From: Aristolochia californica
Lineage: Eukaryota > Streptophyta > Magnoliopsida > Piperales > Aristolochiaceae
DNA: 64,000 nucleotides
Direction of reading: 5' to 3'
Assembly: GCA_029961685.1 (NCBI GenBank)
Contig: JARWKL010000006.1
Coordinates: forward strand, 7,446,748-7,510,747
Below are positions 22,745-32,760 of the stretch, one piece after another. The notes beneath the pieces are model-generated. The model had not been told where the DNA came from and did not search any database. It saw nothing but the letters and a program-made list of their open reading frames with translations. Each line of letters begins with the position of its first letter. The stretch's first letter is position 1. A program made the translations under genes and the position numbers.

Positions 22745-23169
22745 CACTGTAGAATTAACCTCACTGATATACAAAGTGTGCTGCACATCACGAAGAAGAT
22801 GTCAATTGGTGAGACCAAGGTCAACAAATCCAGCTTTGCCAAGTGGAAAGGCTAGCAGGTTCAAAAGGATACTATTGGAAAAGAGGCACAACCCACAATC
22901 ATATCTAGCGATGAGATGAGCCAAGAGCCACTAGCTGAGCAATTCAAATTTGTCAAGAGGAAGAGGATTGAAGAAGCATCCTCCTCTTCGTACTGAATGA
23001 ATGAATTAGAAGATATTGTGGATGACGTGAGAGCCACCCAAGCCACTATTCTTGCCACTCAAGAACAATTGAAGATGGGTCAGGCCGAGCTTCGTGAGAG
23101 CTAGAGATTGATCGAGAATATGCTGGAGATTCTCATTAGGCACTCAACTCTGCTACCATTGCCTCAATA
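22745..23169 (+). pseudogene. SIR 3' ORF relic (Sirevirus env-like/coiled-coil region)
   Basis: One frame with stops reads SFAKWKG, QVQKDTIGKEAQPTIISSDE, FKFVKRKRIEEASSSS, then ELEDIVDDVRATQATILATQ and EQLKMGQAELRES. The last part looks like an amphipathic coiled coil, as in the extra 3' ORF of Sireviruses. The role of that ORF is not settled even in intact elements. Confidence 0.55.
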
Positions 23170-23544
23170 ATTACCTTCTTACCATCATTTTGACTGAGCC
23201 CCACTCCCTACTTGTATTTATATTTTCTTTCTTTGATTGTATTTTTTGGTTTTTCACTTTTAAACAAAATTTTTTGTATGTTTTGACTTCTATATATAAA
23301 TGAAAGGCTTTTGATCCAACATTTTATTCACACTTCCATTGAAAATCTTTTTGATTACGACAAAAAGGGGGAGAGAAGACATAAGGCACTAAAATTAGAA
23401 AATCAAAGCTTAAAATTTGAAATCAGATATGCATAGATTAAGGGGGAGCTATTTGCCAATTTCACAATCTAGATCCAAATCTTAGGGATGTTATATTTTT
23501 TATATTTTGACATTAGGTTTTGTCATCATTAAAAAGGGGGAGAT
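23170..23544 (+). other. SIR 3' untranslated end and polypurine tract
   Basis: Contains repeated purine blocks (AAAAAGGGGGAGAG near 23366, AAGGGGGAGCT near 23440) before the final AAAAAGGGGGAGAT abutting the LTR. Multiple such tracts are characteristic of Sireviruses. Confidence 0.75.
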
Positions 23545-26500
23545 TGTTTACCTAGCTTTGACTCCCTTCTTGATTTTGATGATAATGTATCTTAATAGAG
23601 TAACAATTGATATTTTAGTATTTCAGATACATTTCCTTCAAAAGGCACAAAATTTAAATATCTAACAAATGAGTTGACACAAGTTTCTCAAAGACCTCAA
23701 GCTCCATGGAATGCTAAAGTAGTCTTCTCTTGAAGAAGCACCCTTAAAAAGAAGAAGAAAAATTTAAGACTAGAGTTTAGGAAGTATTGAGAAAAGTCAA
23801 AAACTCAATCTAAGTAATAGAACAGCCCAATTCTTCAAAAAAATTAGGTACAATATAAATTTTGGAGCTTTAGGATATACGTGCATTCAAACATTTTTTT
23901 ACTAAAGCATAGACACATTTCATACATTCTATAATCACTTAAGATCAAAAATTCCCATGCATTAAAAATTTACATAGTGAACTGGCACTAGAATGATCGA
24001 CATCATTTGCCATTGATCGATCAACCAAAAGTGCACAGGCCAAAAACATAATGCATGATCAATCAATCAAGGTGAATCATTCGATCATCCAAAACATGAC
24101 CAAATTGTGCTATAAAGCATGATTGATCAACCCAAATGGACTGATCGATCAATATTGTATAGGCAAAGCTAATTAATGTTGATTGGCTGATAAATCCTTA
24201 AAGACTAATTAATCATACAAAACTTTACCAACCAGGGAAATAAAGCATTATCGATCATAGCAATGTCATTGATTGATGATACTTGTTGTGCACTGCCAGT
24301 GGAAATTCTGATTGATTGATCATACCATGTACATTGATTAATCAACTTAAAATGTCAAACCTAATGGAAAGATATTGATCAATTACACCATTGATCAATA
24401 AGTCACATTCTAACATAGATATACTTGTTACGCATGACTGATCGATCAATCACATTACTTTGATCGATTAAAGTAAAATTATCTTTTTGCAAATGAGAAA
24501 AAAAAAGACTAGTTTGACATGGGGAACTTATAAATACCCCCACCAAACCTCCCATTGAGAAATTAATGTGCTTTTATTGACATACCTTCTTTAATTTATT
24601 CTCAATCATTTGAAAATCCTTCCTAAGTTATATTTTGAAAAAAAAAGCCATACTTTGCACAAAAAAAAAAAAAAAAAAACTCAACATTCCTTTCTCGTTC
24701 CAACTCCTTGCATTCATAATTAGTCAAGTTCGTATCTCTCCATTGTGGATCAAAGGCTGGAATCTTGGAACTCTCAAGGAGAAAGGTATCCCTCAAATTC
24801 AAGGGGTATAAGCTTGACCTTTCTTTGTAATTTTATTTTTTGATAAGTTCATCTAGAACCTTGATAAATACAGATAGAAAGAGTTTTCTAGAGCTACAAT
24901 CTAGCTAATCTCTGGGAGAGATTAACTTGTGGTTGTGTATTTGAGCATACATGTGTCTTGAAGGAGAGTTGTAATCTATTTCTTGTAATTCCAAGCTAAA
25001 AGATTGATTATTAGTGAAATTTTCCAAGCAAGGGTTCTTGTGTTGATCATAGGTTGACTCCTATATAGCTTTTGATGATAACAAAACTTAATTGATCTAA
25101 CAACTTAAAAATCTAAGTATTTCAGACACGTCACCTTCAAGAGTAAATGCATCTCAATGTATAAAGCTTCAAGCCAAACTCAAGACCTCAAACACAATTG
25201 AAGAACGTCTCTTGAAGACGCACTGACAAGGAATAAGACAATGAGATGACTAGAGTTCAAGTTTAATAGGAAAATGTCTAAAGTCAATCACTTTTGTAAG
25301 AGAGAATGTTAAACTCTCTTTCCTTAAGTACATATGTGAAATCAGAGCTTTAGGTTATAATTTTCACTTACACAAGTTTATAATCATCATAAACATCATT
25401 TATAACATGTTAGAGCACATAAAGAAAAACATTTGCATGCTTTAAAAGTCCACACTTTTGAATCGATCAACCTCTAGTAATGATCGATCATCTTGAATTA
25501 TGCAAGTCAAAATTATAAAGCATGATCGATCAACCATAATCGATCGATCGAACATCCAAGACATGGCCATTTCATGCTATAACGCATGATTGATCATCCC
25601 ATCTAATTGATCGATCAGCTCTGCCCAGGCAATCTAATTTCTCATGGAATTATCGATCATCCTACATAATTGATTGATCAGTCAAAACCTTGTTAGTAGG
25701 GGACTTAAAGTATGATTGATAATATGAAAATACACTGATCGATCATACTTGTAATGCACAACCAAAGGGAACCTCGATTGATCGATCAACCACTACCAAT
25801 GATCGATCAACTTTACTTTTTTGGACCAATGGTAACATATTGATCGATCAGTCCATCGATTAGTAAGTCACTATCTGAAAAAAAAGTAGCCGTTATGATT
25901 GATTGATCAATCAATCACTTTATAATGATCGATTAATCAAAGTACTGCTTTTTGCAAATGGGCAAATAACAGCTAGTTTGAATTGGGCAAACTATAAATA
26001 CCCTCACCAAACAGTGTGTAGATAAAGGAATGTGTATTAATTGGCAAATCCTCAAGCCATTACTCTCTATCTTGCAAATTCAAATTTCCCTTAAAAGTGC
26101 TTTAGAGTGAAAAAGAGAGCCTCACACTTTGAAAAATCCTTTTTTTCTCTTTCAATCAATCCTTGCATTTATATAGTCCAAGCTCCTTGATCATTTCCCA
26201 TCGTGCGACAATGTAGAAGGAAACTTGAATTTATCAAGGAGAAGCATCTTTCCAAGTAAGGGTGTAATTTTTACCTTTCTTTTATTTGTATTTGTGAAAG
26301 ATTCATCTAGAACTTATTATTTAATCCAGATAGAAAAGTCTGGCTAGATCAAGAATCTAGCAACAATTTCTTCGAGAGACTGGGATGGTACAAATCGTGT
26401 ATTGAGGTACAAGTGGGTAACGAGAGCTAGAATCTCTTTTATAATTTCCAACTAATAGAGCATATAGTGAAAATTTACCAAGAAAAGGATCTTGGGTGAT

Positions 26501-26875
26501 GACTAGCACTAGGGGAACATCGATAAAAAATATTTATTTGTCCCTGTGGTGTGTGGATGTTATATTTAACTTGTATTGCTTGTATTCATGAATTTTTAGT
26601 TACAAACACAACTCACTTTTAATTTGATTATCTTAATTCACAACTGCCCCGCCCCCCCCCCCCCCTCCCTCGCTTGAGAAGCTACTAGGCCAACATCTTG
26701 GACGGTGAATACCAATAGGGGAACATCAATAATAAAATATTTGGTATTCAATTTTAGTGTGTGATTTTTTGTCCATTTAATATTCTATTTATTTGTTTTA
26801 ATTCCTGCTCACCTTAAGTCTTAATATTTCAAAAACACAATTTACTCCCCCTCTTAGAAGCCACTTGGGCCAACA
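23545..26875 (+). repeat. SIR 3' LTR, split by a solo LTR
   Basis: The LTR is 23545-25040 plus 26701-26875 (about 1671 bp in total). The right piece resumes with GGACGGTGAATACCAATAGG, as in the 5' LTR, and ends GGGCCAACA. Between the pieces lies the insertion 25041-26695. Confidence 0.87.
25041..26695 (+). mobile_element. solo SIR-family LTR with TSD TCTTG
   Basis: A 1655-bp LTR from TGTTGATCATAGG to AGGCCAACA is flanked by TCTTG at 25036-25040 and 26696-26700. No internal region accompanies it, so it is the product of LTR-LTR recombination. It is diverged from its host LTR and has at least seven exact TGATCGATCA between 25450 and 25930. A C-rich run occurs at about 26646-26665. Confidence 0.93.
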
Positions 26876-28139
26876 TAAAACAACTAAGATGATATAAACA
26901 AAGGAGACAAAGTTGAGGAAGAGAAGTACGATGAAAAACACGTTGAAGTCGAACAAGAAAAAAAAGAGGTTGAGAGAGAGGGGAAAGCAAGTGATGAAAA
27001 TATATAATGTTGTTAGATTACAATGAATCTGAATTTTTATTTCATGGGTCTACAATGTTATTTTTTGTAAAATTATTTATTTCAAACATAGTTAGTGTTA
27101 TTATATTTTTTGAAGAGAAGATAAGGAAGATTGTTAAGAAGTCTCACAAAACTAGAATTAAGATGGTGGAGTCTTACCAGAGTCTCATAGAAGGAGGTCT
27201 CACAGAAGAGTCTCAATTTAAAGGTTTTTTAGTTATGTTAGTCTTCTACCTATATTAAGTTATTTAATTATGCTCGGACTTATATTTAAGTGTTAGACTT
27301 TGGGTGTAATTGGGGTAAGGGAAATTTAATTGTAATTAGACTACTACTTTCCTTTATTATAAATAGGGGCTCTTGTACTCAGATTTCAACAGGTTAGTGA
27401 AGTTTTTCTCTTTTCCATAAATTCAACATGGTATGAGTTGACTTGGTCAAACCACAAAGATAATGTGATTCTTTTCTGATCTATCATCCAGTAGTTTAGG
27501 TTCTTATTCTATATTTTTTTTCTCTTTTTAGTTCCAATACTTGTTGTTTTCTTGGCGTTCGCACCTCCATACTGAGTTTCTCATATTGAAAAATATATAT
27601 TGAATGAAATATATTCGTGTCTACTTTAAAAAAAAATGAATTTGGCAATCAAAGGTTTCTACAAAGAGAACTCGATATTTGAAGTAGCAAGTGTTAGACT
27701 GTAAAAGAGGTACGAGTAGGAGCAAAAAACTTCTAATTTTGAGCCATCTTATGTGGTCAAGGATGAGACTTTATAGGGAGAAATATATATCCAAAGAAAT
27801 ATCTTTAAGTCTATTTTCTTACCTATTCAACCAATTTTCAATCTGAGTTAGATGGAGATATTGATTTTGGAAGAGTCAATGACCATGCTTGCTAAAGTAG
27901 AAAGGATACTAAGTTCGGCCAGATTACAAATTCCAAAATATATCAGACTATTTATCTCGAAATTAATATAGTTTATGAAGGGAAGTTATATTTGGATGAA
28001 ATTTATTGAAGCCTAGTTTCAGAAGGAGAAAATTTCATGTCAGTTTGATCTACATTTAAGGAGATATTTCTATTGGAGTCTGCAAGGGTTAAGATAAAGA
28101 AAGAATAAAATCAAAAGATCATAAAAGATTCAAGACAGA

Positions 28140-28346
28140 ATATTTTGTTAAGTTGTGGAGCCTAATTAACACCTTATGTTGAGTTGGTCGTGGATCAACC
28201 TTCGTGGTAAGGTCACCGTGGGGTTTGGAAGGGGTGCGGAGGCGGAGCCCCCGTCCGATCCACGATATATTGATTGTTATTTCATTAAGGGCAGTTTGGG
28301 AATTTTACTCTTGTAATACGGTTGTCCTAGCTTTCTCTTTAAAGTA

Positions 28347-28385
<39 letters not shown>

Positions 28386-28760
28386 GCCTATTAGGGTTTT
28401 ATGATCTTAATCCGAGGAGCATCTCGAGTTGCAACCCGAGAGGTTAGAGAGAAACACCTGTAAGTGTGTGATTTCTCTTGTAAACTTTTTCATCTTTATA
28501 GGAGATCACTGTAGTGGCGGAAGATAGGAGGTAGTCTCACCTTGAGGCAAACCTGTATAAATCTTGTTGTGCTTTTTCATGCTTATTTTTTCCTTCTTTC
28601 GTGTTTATTATTATTGCTCTCTCGCTAGATTGAAATTAGGGCGTCTAATTTGTAACATATTTTTATATGAAATTAGATATAAAATTGAACATATGTGACT
28701 CTAGAAATAAATATTTTGTGATTCTAAGCTATATATTTGGTGATATCAGAAGTATCAAAG
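28140..28760 (+). repeat. tentative LTR-like insertion inside the A'-element
   Basis: This segment is absent from other A-family bodies. It includes a G38 run, TCTCTTGTAAAC, GATCACTGTAGTGGCGG and GATTCTAAGCTATATATTTGG, then TGATATCAGAAG, which resembles a primer site. The style is that of a copia LTR end plus primer site. Boundaries are uncertain. Confidence 0.4.
28347..28384. repeat. G38 homopolymer
   Basis: An uninterrupted run of 38 G on the plus strand; G-quadruplex-prone, and its length is error-prone in sequencing. Confidence 0.85.
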
Positions 28761-30048
28761 GCTAGTTATGCCAAAAATCTCTCCTTTTTCCCTATTTCCT
28801 CTCCTATTAGTTCTCTATTCATTGACGTGATTTGAGTTTCCTTTTCTCCTAAAATCTGAGTTTTTAGCCAAATAAGTCTTCTAACTAGAGAGTTTTGGTC
28901 CAACTCAATCACTCCATAATGTGCTCATTCAAGATATGCAATATCTTGCATCAATGTTGTCTTCAAGTTATGTGTTTTTGTTACTTGGTTGTATATCTTC
29001 CACATCTTTAACTCAAAATTTTTTTATCAACACAAGAAAATCATACTTGGTTAAGTTTTTTAAGTTCTACTGTTATAGTCTCCCCTAGTTTTCCAAAAGA
29101 ATATGGGTCACTTTGGAAGTATGGGTGTTGCATTGTTCCCTCTTTTCGGTTAAAGTTGTTTTCCCCAAGTATTTCTTTAGTTTATCATCTTGTGTTTAAT
29201 CACTTCAGAGCAATACCTAGACCCACTACCTAAAAGTATTGGAGTATGGCGCAACATCCAGATTGAATCAATTATTTTATTCTTCAACCAAGAGATGATT
29301 TGAGTTTGAGCTACCCTTAAAAAGTGAGTGGTCTTTTTTTTTAGCTCTAAAATCGGGCTAGTTTTTCCCCTTTAATATTGAGCAGAGTGTGTTTCAAACT
29401 GACCATTGTCACTAGTGTATGGAGCTGTAATATGGCTCGGAGTGATTTTCTTCTCCCATATTGTGTTTTGTCCAAGCTCGGTCTCTATGTCCAGTTTGTC
29501 CCTAGCTTGAGGGGGAGAAGTAGAAAAAGAAGTAAAAGAAAGAGGTATTTTGTTCCACATGTTGTGGTAATTTTTATGTAACCAAAATATTCAAGAAAGG
29601 GGGAACACAAAAGACAGTTTTTGTACCAGTGAAGAATTTTTTGTAGTAAAGAAAATTGAAGACCAAGAATCCTTTTAATTGCAAGCTGAAGTTATAAACT
29701 CCAACTTGAGGGGGAGTGATGAAGAGAAGATATGGCTTGCATGACTCTCACAGTAGGAAGTCTCACAAAGTCAGAATTAATATGGTAGACTCTTACAAGA
29801 GTCTCATAGAAGGAAGTCTCACAGAAGAGTCTTAGTTTAAAGGTGTTTTAGTTATGTTAGTCTTCTATCTATGTTCAGTTATTTAATTATGCTAGGACTT
29901 ATCTTTAGTGTTAGACTTTGGGTATAATTGGGACTAAGATAGTTTAATTGTAATTGGACTCTACTACTTTCCTCTATTATAAATAGGGGATTTTGTACCC
30001 AGATTAAAACAAGTTAGTGAAGTTGTTTATTTTTCCATAAATTCAACA

Positions 30049-31007
30049 ATATTTTTTGAAATTGCATTATAATGCAGGTTAAGTTGATATCATGTCTCCC
30101 CGTCTACTTAGGTTACCATTGGTCTCACATCATGCATTGTTCATAGAGATGGTTTTGATGGAGCTACCATTTGATATGCATGATAGTGAATTACTTGGGA
30201 GGGAAGATTGTGTCCTTGAGACACAAAGTATGATAATCAACTTATTATTATCACTTTTTATACTAAATTATATTTTGTTTACAATGATTATATATATATA
30301 TACAAATCAACTTCATCCATATTGGCTCCATCTGCATCGTCATAGACGAGGAGATCACGAAGCGTGAGCAAGGGCAATAGAGTTGATGAGCTAATGAGGA
30401 ATTTGGGCAAGAGGATCATGGTGGAGTTTCAAGATTCACATTGAAGGGTATTGGGACTCCATAGTTCACTTTTCACTCACTGGGATGGCCATGTACGATG
30501 GACTTATATAGAGATGAAGGTGGAAGAGTTCAAAGCCTACATTGAACATCAAACAGCTTATGCTTATCCTTATATTGAGGTAAATATTAAAAATTACTCA
30601 ATTAAATTTTCCTTTTATTTTTTTATATTAAAATATTAACTTTGATAATGTTTTGTATTATAAGAGAAGTTTAATATTGACTTGAATAGTAATGCAGTAG
30701 CACGAGCTATCGTGCATGCTATATTGGGTGCTACATTTTGATAGCACTGGACTGTTATACACGTCTAGTATAGAGAGTGTGGAGGTTACCTTGTGGCACT
30801 GTCTGAAGTGGAGGAGACAAGGAAGGAGAAAGGGAGAAAAAGAGGAAGGGTAAGTTTGAATCTTAAGTAATTGTTTTTGTTTTCCTGCTCTCTTCTTGAT
30901 TTTTTTTCCTTCCTTTCTATTTTCTCTCCTCATAGTTTGTTTTGTAGCAAAAAAGATTAATTTTTTTTGTTCAAACCAAGATGTTTTGACTTTTGATGTA
31001 AGCCTCG
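30049..31007. other. unassigned, no supported gene
   Basis: Right flank of the A'-element. A frame at 30451-30639 (HSSLFTHWDGHVRWTYIEMK) looks protein-like, but nothing around it extends the reading and I recognise no family. Confidence 0.3.
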
Positions 31008-31600
31008 AGGTTTCTGAAAAATTTCATGCTTTGTTCGTTTTATGTGTGATTGGTTGTATATTATGTTTTGGTTTCCCAAATGAATGGTTTGATTTAGATT
31101 AGGATGGTTAGGGTTTGGGAATTTCATGTTTACCTCTATCCACGCATGATTGGCTATGTATTGAGCTCGAATTTTTGAAAATCGAGGGTTTTGATTTAGA
31201 TTAGGGTTGTTTAAGTTTATGAAATCTTAGACTATTCAATTTATGCCTAAGTGGTTGAATCTTGGGTACGAATTATTGAAATTGAAGGTCTGAATTGGGC
31301 TTTTAAACTATTTGATTTCTAGATTTTCATATCTCTATTCAATTTGTATAATTAGTGCTATATGGAGTATGGAGCATTGGAATTGAAGATTTGGTTTAGA
31401 TTGGTGTTGTATTAATTGCTGAAATTTCATGTTTTTGTTCAATTTAAGCATAATTAGTTGTGTATGGAGTAAGGAACTATGAAATTAAAGATTAGGGTTA
31501 GATGTGAGTTAAATTAGTTGCTGAAATTTCATGTTTTTGTTCAATTTAAGCATAATTAGTTGCGTATAGAGTAATGAGCATAAAAATATTCTCATGTAAG
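31008..31600. repeat. degenerate tandem repeat, about 102-bp unit, six copies
   Basis: Units start near 31011, 31111, 31217, 31310, 31415 and 31518. Shared motifs are TGAAATTTCATGTTT, TTCAATTTAAGCATAATTAG, TGTATGGAGT and GATTTAGATTAGGGTT. The last two units are nearly identical and the earlier ones more diverged. Confidence 0.8.
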
Positions 31601-32443
31601 ACAATTACATATTAACACAACTTGACCAAATTCGAAAGAAAATATTCAAGAGATAAATTTTGGAATAAGGGAGATTTAGGACACTAATATTTGGAATTTA
31701 AAATGAGGAAACAAGAATTTCTAAATAAAAGAATTCAGACTTTGTTACAAAAGGAAATTGAACTTATATAGGGAAAGACTTTTCTTAAGGAAACTAATAT
31801 AATGTGAGATAAAAAAAGGAAACTTATAAATAGGAAAGACACTCAAGTTCATAAAATATTAACTATAATGTGAAAACAAATAGGAATCTTAACCAATATT
31901 AGCATCTAAAAAAAGTGAACCCAAAAAATTGGCTTAAATTCGGATTTTCGCGGGCAATAGATTACCAACATGACCTTTGATTTTTCTAATGTGTATATCT
32001 CTCTCCAAAAAGATTAGATTGAGAAATTGTTCATTGGGATAGAAAGTACACTCACATAGTTGTCTTTGGAGATATAATTCCCTAGATAAATTCTCAGACA
32101 TGTTGGTACAAGTGTTTAGAAAGTTGAGGTTTTCTACTGCAACTCGAAACTTTTCTATAGTTTGACCTTTGCTAATTCAAATGTTGACTTCTCTCTCTAG
32201 AAAAATCCATTGCAATTTTTTTTTTTTGTTTGAGTTGGAAACTAGAATCAATTATCTTTCCAATGGTATGTAATTTCATATATAAAACGTACGGTAAGAG
32301 TGTGAGAAAACCAACAAAAAATAGGAATTGGGAAACAAGACAAAAGGGAAAACAAGAAACTCCCTTTTTTTCTTCTTCTTCCTCCCTTTGTTCTCCATCT
32401 TCTTCTCCTTTTCTAGCTCAGATTTTTGCTTGCTCTAATATCA
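31601..32443 (-). mobile_element. A-family-related leader, minus strand
   Basis: The plus strand has ATTGGCTTAAATTCGGATTT and CATGACCTTTGATTTTTC, as in A3 near 21320, but diverged. A primer site on the minus strand (TGATATTAGAGCA) lies at 32431-32443 next to an LTR end. Confidence 0.65.
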
Positions 32444-32760
32444 TGTTGAATTCTAGGTCTAACACTTAAACACAAAAAATCTCAAGGGAAGGAGAGAAGA
32501 GAGGAACTCTAGATCCTGGGAGACAAGAGAGAAGAAACCAAGGAGAGAAAGAAGAGGAAAAGAGAGAGGTGTGAGGAAGAATTTAAGCCAAGAGGAAGAT
32601 GCTCAAATGCTTTATCCCATGCCTTGAGATTGTATTTATAGTGGTGGGATGGTGTTTACAATGACAACAATGCCTTTAGGGCTACATGCTTCAAAAAAAA
32701 AAAAAAAAAAAAAAAGACATAGGAGAACATACACCAATTTGCATAATTATAATTCTATAC
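32444..32760 (-). repeat. 5' LTR of the minus-strand A-related element (right edge unclear)
   Basis: Starts TGTTGAATTCTAGG on the plus strand beside the primer site and contains TTGTATTTATAGTGG, a TATA-like box for minus-strand transcription. An A23 run is at 32693-32715. The far end and partner LTR are not identified. Confidence 0.5.

Larger units (their letters stand above)
15583..26875 (+). mobile_element. SIR, Sirevirus-like copia element, disrupted
   Basis: Two LTRs of about 1.65 kb begin TGTTGACC/TGTTTACC, share GACTCCCTTCTTGATTTTGA, and end GGAACA/GGCCAACA. A gag pseudogene follows the 5' LTR. The 3' internal end carries a coiled-coil-like ORF relic, AAAAAGGGGGAGATTG and the 3' LTR, all typical of the SIRE/Maximus lineage. 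Protease, integrase, reverse transcriptase and RNase H are absent. The gag is interrupted by A-family DNA at 17738. The flanks GAAGG and TAAAA do not match, so the two ends may derive from different copies joined by recombination. Confidence 0.8.
27108..30048 (+). mobile_element. A'-element, complete non-coding LTR retrotransposon, TSD ATATT
   Basis: The 5' LTR is 27108-27428 and the 3' LTR 29717-30048. They align over most of their length, differ by roughly one base in eight, and end ATAAATTCAACA. ATATT at 27103-27107 and 30049-30053 is a perfect target duplication. A shortened primer site (TGGTAT) follows the 5' LTR, and CTTGAGGGGGAG precedes the 3' LTR. No gag or pol domain is found, so it would depend on another element. 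Flanking DNA 26876-27107 is unassigned. Confidence 0.92.

Noticed and set aside
15578..26880. Target duplication for the SIR element
   Set aside because: GAAGG on the left and TAAAA on the right do not match.
30451..30639. Possible host exon
   Set aside because: Residues look protein-like but no splice-connected neighbours or family match were found; left unassigned.
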